Shown in pieces: positions 1-4,869 of a DNA stretch of 8,219 nt. The notes beneath the pieces were generated by a model. That model saw nothing but the letters and a program-made list of their open reading frames with translations. It was not told the origin of the DNA and did no database searches. Source of the stretch: Roseburia sp. CAG:303. GTDB lineage: Bacteria > Bacillota > Clostridia > Lachnospirales > Lachnospiraceae. The stretch lies in NCBI GenBank assembly GCA_000437755.1, contig FR900135.1, forward strand, positions 62,327-70,545. Reading direction: 5' to 3'. The position numbers and the translations under genes were made by a program. Every line of letters starts with the position of its first letter. The first letter of the stretch is position 1.

Positions 1-1027
1 CGCCGCTGCTGCCGATCGTCAGGTTATAGCCGGGCCATGAGGACGGGATTCCGGAGATTTGCTCCGCCGTATTCACATACATGGAGCTGCCGTAATAATT
101 CCGGATGATTTCAATTGGGGAGTATCCCTGATCGCCGAGCGTTTTGCTTCCCCACTGGCTCATCCAGTTCGGACAGGTCACCCGCCTGCCGTCACAGTAC
201 TGGGTCAGAATCGGCTGTTTCACACCGGGCCTTGCCAGATACTGGTCAAAGATTTCATCTACGATCCGCGAAATGCTGTCGAAAATATTCCGCCCGTAAA
301 TCCATTTATGGTCATAGGCGGTGGAAGAAGTGATGGTAAAATCATAGCCTTTGTTGCGGTACCATTCTGTATACACACGGTTCAGTGTGAAAGACATGAT
401 GGCGAGAATATTTGCGGTAATGGTGCTTTCCGGCCAGGTGGCATAGATTTCGCTGGATGCCACATTCTTTATGTAGTCCGTGTAGCTGACATAATAATTC
501 CTGGCAGTGCTGTCCGAAGGTGTACCATCATGAACCACAATAGTTTCCGGTACTACGACACGGCTGAGTACGATTTCCCCGCTTTCATTGACAGGTTTTA
601 TTTCGGCTTCCGGAATCTTGGAGGGATAGTCCCCGTATAAGGTATGTGCCGGAATAACAATGTCAGAGGGAAGTGAGGAGGTCAGGGGATTCAGGGTAAC
701 AGGCTGCATGGAAGCTGTGTCCGAGAGAATCTCAATACCGGAAATGTCCTTCGGTTCATAGCCGGGTGCTTCCACATAGATGGAATATTCTGCATACGGC
801 TGGATAATATTGGATTCGTCCAGAGAGAGTTCTATGGGTGGTGCATTTAACTCCACCGAAGGGGAGAAACCCTGTCTGTCGGTCACAATCTGTTCCAGGA
901 TATTGTCCGGAATCCCGCTGTAGGAAATGGAAATCGTAGCATTCTGAATCGGAATATTCAGGTTGTTGGTCACATTGACGGTAAGCTGTCCCCGGTCGGT
1001 CAGGTCGCTCTGCTGGGTTTTTAACAT
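1..1027 (-). CDS. SleC/SpoIID-like spore cortex-lytic enzyme, 5' part (truncated by the left window edge)
   Basis: My reading of the minus strand gives an open frame of 342 codons from the ATG at complement 1025-1027 to the edge, with no stop. Residues 13-115 look like a beta-sandwich (carboxypeptidase-regulatory-like) domain, starting GQLTVNVTNN. Residues 157-320 match the SpoIID/SleC lytic transglycosylase fold: VVVPETIVVH, DYIKNVASSEIY (Glu193 at the SpoIID catalytic position), ILAIMSFTLNRVYTEWYR, YDFTITSSTAYD, and YCDG...CPNWMSQWGS. Cys278 and Cys285 resemble the metal-binding cysteines of SpoIID. The end, WPGYNLTIGSSG, looks like the entry to a C-terminal peptidoglycan-binding repeat. 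There is no signal peptide, which suits a protein made in the mother cell. In the SleC family a Csp protease removes an N-terminal pro-region; here that would end near residue 156 (inference). The start is supported by GGAG six bases upstream and an in-frame TAA two codons upstream. Family assignment is firm. Whether it is the true SleC or a paralogue is open. Confidence 0.85.
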   Translation of the reverse strand, partial: MLKTQQSDLTDRGQLTVNVTNNLNIPIQNATISISYSGIPDNILEQIVTDRQGFSPSVELNAPPIELSLDESNIIQPYAEYSIYVEAPGYEPKDISGIEILSDTASMQPVTLNPLTSSLPSDIVIPAHTLYGDYPSKIPEAEIKPVNESGEIVLSRVVVPETIVVHDGTPSDSTARNYYVSYTDYIKNVASSEIYATWPESTITANILAIMSFTLNRVYTEWYRNKGYDFTITSSTAYDHKWIYGRNIFDSISRIVDEIFDQYLARPGVKQPILTQYCDGRRVTCPNWMSQWGSKTLGDQGYSPIEIIRNYYGSSMYVNTAEQISGIPSSWPGYNLTIGSSG

Positions 1028-1056
1028 AATTTACTCCGCAAATAAAGCATTTGTAT

Positions 1057-1086
1057 AAGAGTATGCAGAACCGGCAGGAATATGCC
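1057..1086 (-). promoter_or_regulatory. Candidate sigma-E (mother-cell sporulation) promoter of the SleC-like gene
   Basis: On the minus strand GGCATATT (complement 1079-1086) is followed after 13 bases by CATACTCTT (complement 1057-1065). Both elements and the spacing fit the Bacillus sigma-E pattern of an ATATT-type -35 and a CATAC-type -10. Transcription would start near 1050 and leave a leader of roughly 20 bases containing GGAG. A sigma-A reading (TTCCTG, 17 bp, TATACA) is weaker. Sigma-E control agrees with the sporulation-type product. Confidence 0.6.
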
Positions 1087-1112
1087 TGACATACTGTGGA
1101 CAGAGATGGTTC

Positions 1113-1141
1113 TTGACAAAGTGTGGAGGGAATGTTATTCT
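1113..1141 (+). promoter_or_regulatory. Sigma-A promoter of trpS
   Basis: TTGACA (1113-1118), a 17-bp spacer, then TATTCT (1136-1141) preceded by TG at 1133-1134, giving an extended -10. Transcription should start near 1148, so the leader before trpS is only about 30 bases. That is too short for a T-box riboswitch. The first TTG of this promoter is in frame with trpS and could be mistaken for its start codon. Confidence 0.75.
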
Positions 1142-1178
1142 AAAAAGAAGAAAAGCTGATAAAAAATCGGTGGATACG

Positions 1179-2282
1179 ATGGAGGAAAAGACATTGGGAA
1201 AAATTATATTAACAGGTGACAGACCAACAGGAAGACTTCATGTAGGACATTATGTTGGTTCTTTAAAGAGAAGGGTAGAACTTCAGAATTCAGGAGATTA
1301 TGATAAAGTATATATTATGATTGCCGATGCACAGGCATTGACAGATAATATTGAGAATCCGGAGAAAGTACGTCAGAATATCATAGAGGTGGCACTGGAT
1401 TACCTTTCCTGCGGGCTTGATCCACAGAAATCCACATTATTCATCCAGTCCCACGTTGCAGAACTGACAGAACTTACTTTCTATTATATGGATCTGGTAA
1501 CCGTGGCAAGACTGCAGAGAAATCCGACCGTAAAGTCAGAGATACAGATGCGTAATTTTGAGGCAAGCATTCCGGTGGGATTTTTTACCTATCCCATCAG
1601 CCAGGCAGCAGATATTACGGCATTTAAGGCTACTACGGTACCGGTCGGCGAAGATCAGCTTCCGATGATTGAGCAGACAAGGGAGATTGTAAGAAAATTT
1701 AATTCAGTTTATGATGAAGTTCTCGTCGAGCCGGAAGCACTTATTCCACAGAACGAAGCCTGCCATAGACTTCCGGGAACTGATGGCAAAGCAAAGATGA
1801 GCAAGTCCCTTGGCAATTGCATTTACCTTGCTGATTCCGCAGATGATGTGAAGAAAAAGATCATGGGCATGTATACGGATCCGACCCATATTCAAGTCAA
1901 CGATCCGGGACATATCGAAGGAAATACAGTATTTACCTATCTGGATGCATTCAGCAGATCGGAGCATTTTGAGAGATATCTTCCGGACTATGCAAATCTG
2001 GATGAATTAAAGGAACATTACCAGAGAGGCGGTCTTGGCGATGTGAAGGTAAAGAAATTCTTAAACAATATCATCCAGGAAGAATTAGAGCCGATCAGAC
2101 AGAGAAGAAAAGAATATGAGAAGGATATTCCGGAAATCTATGAGATACTCCGGAAAGGAAGCGAAGAAGCGAGAAAAGTAGCAGCACAGACATTGTCAGA
2201 AGTAAAATCTGCCATGAAGATTAATTATTTTGAAGATATGGATTTAATCAGGGAGCAGGCAGAGAAATATAAGCAAATATAG
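1179..2282 (+). CDS. trpS: Tryptophanyl-tRNA synthetase
   Basis: Class I aminoacyl-tRNA synthetase that activates tryptophan with ATP and loads it on tRNA-Trp in the cytoplasm. From the ATG at 1179 the product is 367 residues. The HIGH motif is HVGH (residues 21-24) within GDRPTG..HVGHYVGSLK, and the KMSKS signature is intact at residues 206-210 in DGKAKMSKSLGN. Other family blocks are RNPTVKSEIQ, QAADITAFKA, VPVGEDQ, EQTREIVRKF and, near the C-terminus, AAQTLSEVKSAMKINYF. The sequence resembles the TrpRS form of Clostridia and streptococci/lactobacilli more than the GVQPSG form of E. coli. The start is uncertain: the ATG has only a weak GGTGGA four bases upstream, whereas a TTG at 1194 (MGKIILTGDRPTG) has GGAGG eight bases upstream and matches the usual family N-terminus; that form would be 362 residues. 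The in-frame TTG at 1113 is rejected because it is the -35 box. The gene appears monocistronic, between its own promoter and a terminator-like hairpin. Confidence 0.96.
   Translation: MEEKTLGKIILTGDRPTGRLHVGHYVGSLKRRVELQNSGDYDKVYIMIADAQALTDNIENPEKVRQNIIEVALDYLSCGLDPQKSTLFIQSHVAELTELTFYYMDLVTVARLQRNPTVKSEIQMRNFEASIPVGFFTYPISQAADITAFKATTVPVGEDQLPMIEQTREIVRKFNSVYDEVLVEPEALIPQNEACHRLPGTDGKAKMSKSLGNCIYLADSADDVKKKIMGMYTDPTHIQVNDPGHIEGNTVFTYLDAFSRSEHFERYLPDYANLDELKEHYQRGGLGDVKVKKFLNNIIQEELEPIRQRRKEYEKDIPEIYEILRKGSEEARKVAAQTLSEVKSAMKINYFEDMDLIREQAEKYKQI
1181..1185 (+). promoter_or_regulatory. GGAGG ribosome binding site pointing to a TTG start of trpS at 1194
   Basis: GGAGG lies within codons 1-3 of the ATG-started reading and eight bases before an in-frame TTG. 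This is stronger and better spaced than the sequence before the ATG at 1179. If it is used, TrpRS starts as MGKIILTG. Confidence 0.45.
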
Positions 2283-2291
2283 GAATCGGAT

Positions 2292-2336
2292 GGGAAGAAA
2301 AATTTCTGTGTGAATCATGCGGAGATTTTTCTTTTC
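2292..2336 (+). terminator. Probable intrinsic terminator of trpS
   Basis: Ten bases after the trpS stop, 2292-2312 can pair with 2316-2336 around a three-base loop (AAT at 2313-2315). This gives about 21 pairs, including several G-T wobbles, and the 3' arm is rich in T (TTTTTCTTTT, 2326-2335). The stem is long but poor in GC, and its T-run lies in the stem rather than after it, so termination efficiency is uncertain. The A-rich 5' arm could make it work on the minus strand as well, although no gene converges on it. Confidence 0.55.
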
Positions 2337-2388
2337 GTGTTCCATATCGGAATATCAGAAGAATCCTTATTTTACCAGGAGAGACAAG

Positions 2389-3597
2389 ATGAAAAAACAG
2401 GCAGTTATTTCGATACTATTTACATTTATACTGGCTTCCTTCGTGGCGGTGAATGTCCATGCGGGAAATTCCAGGGATTTGTCGGACGATATAGCGGCAG
2501 GAGAAGAAAAATTAAATGAAGTACAGAGTCTTTATGATGAAATGCAGGATAAAATAGATGAACTCGAAGCAAACAAGGAGAATCTGAGTAATTATCTCGC
2601 TTCGCTAAATCAGAGTTATGATGCAGCCCAGGCATTAATCGATAATTATGACCGGCAGATTGCGGATAAACAGAGTGAGATTGAGTCAATCAATGGGAAA
2701 TTGTCAGAGGCGGAGAGCAAACAGGCAGAGCAGTATGAGGCAATGAAGCTGCGGATCCAGTATATGTATGAATCCGGCGATATGGATATTGTGAATGCAA
2801 TTATGTCCGATCAGTCCATCGGTGAGATTCTGAACCAGGTGGAATACATCAGTGAGATTTTAAAATACGATCGTTCCCAGATGGATAATTACGAAACCCT
2901 GCTGCTGACCATTACCGTGATGAAGTCGCAGGCAGAGCAGGAGATGGATAATCTGACCTCGTTAAAGCAGGAGCAGGAATCAGCAGTAAATGATTTGTCG
3001 GAGATGATGTCGGAGGCATCGGACAATATCAAATCCCATCAGGAGCAGATCAGTGCGGCAGAAGCAGAGGCGATGCAATATGAGCAGGAAATTGAAAACC
3101 AGAAAAATTCCATCGAACAGTTAAAACAGGAAGAATCAAGACGTATTGCGGAATCCATTGCGGAGTCCATACGGGAGTCGCAGGAGGAATCCAGGCGGGC
3201 AGCAGCACTGGCAGCCGGGGAAACCTATGAGGAAACCACGGTGGCACCGTATATTCCGGCAGCGGATGATTTGACAAAACTGGCTGCAATTATTTACTGT
3301 GAAGCCGGCGGTGAGCCGTATGCCGGACAGCTGGCAGTGGGAACGGTTGTCATGAACCGTGTTGCCAGTTCAAAATATCCGGACACAATAGAAGAGGTGC
3401 TGATGCAGCCGTATCAGTTTACACCGGTCGGAAGCGGAAGATATGCCATTGCACTGGCGAAAACACCGGATCCGAGCTGCCTGCAGGCGGCAACGGAAGT
3501 ACTGATTAACGGGGTCAGGACCGGTAGATGGCTGTATTTCAGAACCGTAAATAACATTATACATGGCGATGTTATTGGAAATCAGGTTTTTTATTAA
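2389..3597 (+). CDS. Secreted cell wall hydrolase: PcsB-like coiled coil plus SleB/CwlJ-type hydrolase domain
   Basis: The product has 402 residues. Residues 1-24 (MKKQAVISILF...VNVHA) form a signal peptide with likely cleavage after VHA. Residues ~28-250 are a long coiled coil resembling the PcsB/CwlO type; its central part contains RIQYMYESGDMDIVNAIMSD and the segment SIGEILNQVEYISEI. A Glu/Ser/Arg-rich linker (about 249-275) and a short Thr/Pro stretch lead to residues ~293-402, a Hydrolase_2 (SleB/CwlJ) domain. It shows LAAIIYCEAGGEPYAGQLAV, with Glu305 at the known SleB catalytic position, then VVMNRV, YQFTPVGSG, WLYFRT and the terminal VIGNQVFY. This family cleaves glycan strands as a lytic transglycosylase or muramidase. 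The signal peptide and PcsB-like region suggest a septal or growth-phase enzyme outside the membrane, perhaps controlled through the coiled coil, rather than a spore germination enzyme (inference). The start is fixed by AGGAGA (2377-2382) six bases before the ATG; an upstream in-frame ATG at 2317 would bury the signal peptide. No clear promoter is visible in the 106 bp upstream. Confidence 0.88.
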   Translation: MKKQAVISILFTFILASFVAVNVHAGNSRDLSDDIAAGEEKLNEVQSLYDEMQDKIDELEANKENLSNYLASLNQSYDAAQALIDNYDRQIADKQSEIESINGKLSEAESKQAEQYEAMKLRIQYMYESGDMDIVNAIMSDQSIGEILNQVEYISEILKYDRSQMDNYETLLLTITVMKSQAEQEMDNLTSLKQEQESAVNDLSEMMSEASDNIKSHQEQISAAEAEAMQYEQEIENQKNSIEQLKQEESRRIAESIAESIRESQEESRRAAALAAGETYEETTVAPYIPAADDLTKLAAIIYCEAGGEPYAGQLAVGTVVMNRVASSKYPDTIEEVLMQPYQFTPVGSGRYAIALAKTPDPSCLQAATEVLINGVRTGRWLYFRTVNNIIHGDVIGNQVFY

Positions 3598-3657
3598 TTG
3601 TCAGAATATTACTTGAAATAGTAAAAAAAAAGGCACAATAATATATAGACAAAAAGG

Positions 3658-3686
3658 TTGAAAAATGTCGGGATATAATGTATAAT
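3658..3686 (+). promoter_or_regulatory. Sigma-A promoter P1 of carAB
   Basis: TTGAAA (3658-3663), a 17-bp spacer and a perfect TATAAT (3681-3686). A second TATAAT at 3674-3679 lacks a spaced -35. An A9 tract (3623-3631) upstream may act as an UP-like element. Transcription would start near 3693, giving a leader of about 98 bases before carA. Confidence 0.7.
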
Positions 3687-3705
3687 CTATTCAATTTGAG
3701 CTAAT

Positions 3706-3734
3706 TTGAAAAAGCTCGTTGAAAATGCTACTAT
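3706..3734 (+). promoter_or_regulatory. Possible second sigma-A promoter P2 of carAB
   Basis: TTGAAA (3706-3711), exactly 17 bp, then TACTAT (3729-3734) preceded by TGC, an extended -10. Transcription would start near 3741, just before the leader hairpin at 3749-3772. It lies within the transcript made from P1, so the two would be tandem promoters. Confidence 0.5.
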
Positions 3735-3748
3735 TAATAATGAATTAT

Positions 3749-3772
3749 GCCTGAAATCAAGGAATTTCAGGC
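3749..3772 (+). promoter_or_regulatory. Leader hairpin upstream of carA
   Basis: GCCTGAAAT (3749-3757) and ATTTCAGGC (3764-3772) form a perfect 9-bp stem with the six-base loop CAAGGA. It ends eight bases before the GGAGG (3781-3785) of carA. No T-run follows, so it is not an intrinsic terminator, and it lacks the conserved PyrR-binding loop. A role in mRNA stability, in control of initiation, or as a protein-binding DNA palindrome is possible. The function is unknown. Confidence 0.5.
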
Positions 3773-3790
3773 CTGGAAACGGAGGAAGAC

Positions 3791-4867
3791 ATGAAAGCTT
3801 TTCTGATTTTAGAGGACGGAAACGTATTTGAAGGAACATCCATCGGATCTAAAAAAGAAATTATCAGTGAAATCGTTTTTAACACATCCATGACGGGATA
3901 TTTAGAAGTGCTTACTGACCCATCTTATACCGGACAGGCGGTATGTATGACATATCCATTGATTGGAAATTATGGTATCGCATATCAGGACATGGAATCA
4001 AAGAAACCATGGCCGGATGGATATATTGTAAGAGAATTATCACGGATTCCGAGTAATTTCAGAAGCGAGGGAACAATTCAGGACTTCCTTGAGAAAAATG
4101 ACATTCCGGGAATTGCAGGAATTGACACAAGATCCCTGACAAAGATTTTGAGAGAAAAAGGCACAATGAATGGTATGATTACCACAAATGAGAATTATAA
4201 TCTCGACGAGATTCTGCCAAAATTAAAAGAATATGTAGTAAAGGATGCGGTAAAGCGTTCTACCTGCAGTGAAATTTCCCATCTGGAAGGAGACGGATTC
4301 AAAGTAGCACTGATGGATTTCGGAGCAAAGAGAAATATCGCAAGATCTTTAAATGAGCGTGGCTGCGACGTAACTATTTATCCGGCATTTACAAAGGCAG
4401 AAGAGATTCTTGCAGCGAATCCGGATGGAATCATGCTCTCCAACGGACCTGGAGATCCGAAGGAATGTACCTCCATTATTGAAGAACTGAAGAAACTGTA
4501 TCAGAGTGATACTCCGATTTTTGCAATTTGTCTCGGACATCAGCTGATGGCACTTGCAACAGGTGCGGATACCCATAAGATGAAGTACGGACACAGAGGT
4601 GCGAACCATCCGGTCAAAGATTTAAAGAGCGGAAGAGTGTATATTTCATCACAGAACCATGGATATGTCGTGGATGAATCTACAATTAATCCGGATATTG
4701 CAGAGGTTGGATTTATCAATGTAAACGATAAAACGATTGAAGGGTTAAGATATAAGAACAAAGATATCTTTACCGTACAGTTCCATCCGGAAGCATGCCC
4801 TGGCCCACAGGATTCAAATGTGTTGTTTAATGAATTTATCACTATGATGGAAAACAGGAGGAAATAA
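3791..4867 (+). CDS. carA: Carbamoyl-phosphate synthase, small (glutaminase) subunit
   Basis: The product has 358 residues, close to the usual ~355-380. This subunit hydrolyses glutamine and channels the ammonia to CarB. The N-terminal CarA-specific domain (about 1-160) carries LILEDGNVFEGTSIG, NTSMTGYLEVLTDPSY and GIAGIDTRSLTKILREKG. The C-terminal class I glutamine amidotransferase domain (about 170-355) carries MLSNGPGDP, the nucleophile elbow ICLGHQ with Cys247, SSQNHGYVVD, and FHPEACPGPQD with His332 and Glu334 completing the triad. All catalytic residues are present. The start is well supported by GGAGG (3781-3785) five bases upstream. The gene follows a 193-bp leader region with tandem promoters and a hairpin, and is followed after 2 nt by carB, so the two are surely co-transcribed and probably translationally coupled. 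Confidence 0.98.
   Translation: MKAFLILEDGNVFEGTSIGSKKEIISEIVFNTSMTGYLEVLTDPSYTGQAVCMTYPLIGNYGIAYQDMESKKPWPDGYIVRELSRIPSNFRSEGTIQDFLEKNDIPGIAGIDTRSLTKILREKGTMNGMITTNENYNLDEILPKLKEYVVKDAVKRSTCSEISHLEGDGFKVALMDFGAKRNIARSLNERGCDVTIYPAFTKAEEILAANPDGIMLSNGPGDPKECTSIIEELKKLYQSDTPIFAICLGHQLMALATGADTHKMKYGHRGANHPVKDLKSGRVYISSQNHGYVVDESTINPDIAEVGFINVNDKTIEGLRYKNKDIFTVQFHPEACPGPQDSNVLFNEFITMMENRRK
4856..4861 (+). promoter_or_regulatory. carB ribosome binding site inside the 3' end of carA
   Basis: AGGAGG forms the two arginine codons AGG-AGG just before the final lysine and stop of CarA, eight bases before the carB ATG at 4870. Ribosomes finishing carA therefore unmask or reuse this site, which helps keep the two subunits equimolar. 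Confidence 0.85.
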
Positions 4868-4869
4868 GG

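Noticed and set aside
59..640. Plus-strand open frame of 193 codons opposite the SleC-like gene
   Set aside because: Its protein resembles nothing I know, has no good ribosome binding site, and the opposite strand encodes clear SleC/SpoIID motifs over the same bases.
1113..1178. N-terminal extension of trpS from the TTG at 1113
   Set aside because: That TTG is part of the TTGACA -35 box, and the 22 extra residues (MTKCGGNVILKRR...) do not fit the family.
2317..2388. N-terminal extension of the hydrolase from the ATG at 2317
   Set aside because: It starts inside the terminator-like hairpin, lacks a ribosome binding site, and would put 24 residues before a clear signal peptide.
2310..2519. 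Small plus-strand frame overlapping the start of the hydrolase gene
   Set aside because: Out-of-frame shadow of the hydrolase signal peptide region, with no supporting signals.
3607..3627. Small TTACT/AGTAA hairpin after the hydrolase gene as terminator
   Set aside because: Only five AT-rich pairs, followed by A rather than T on the plus strand, so it is not a credible terminator.
3698..3717. GAGCT/AGCTC inverted repeat in the carA leader as a riboswitch or operator
   Set aside because: Five pairs with a ten-base loop, within two overlapping promoters; no known riboswitch core or PyrR motif is visible.
3725..3754. Nine-codon leader peptide MLLLIMNYA with leucine codons, as an attenuator
   Set aside because: No ribosome binding site, it overlaps the P2 -10 box, no terminator follows, and leucine control of carAB makes little sense.
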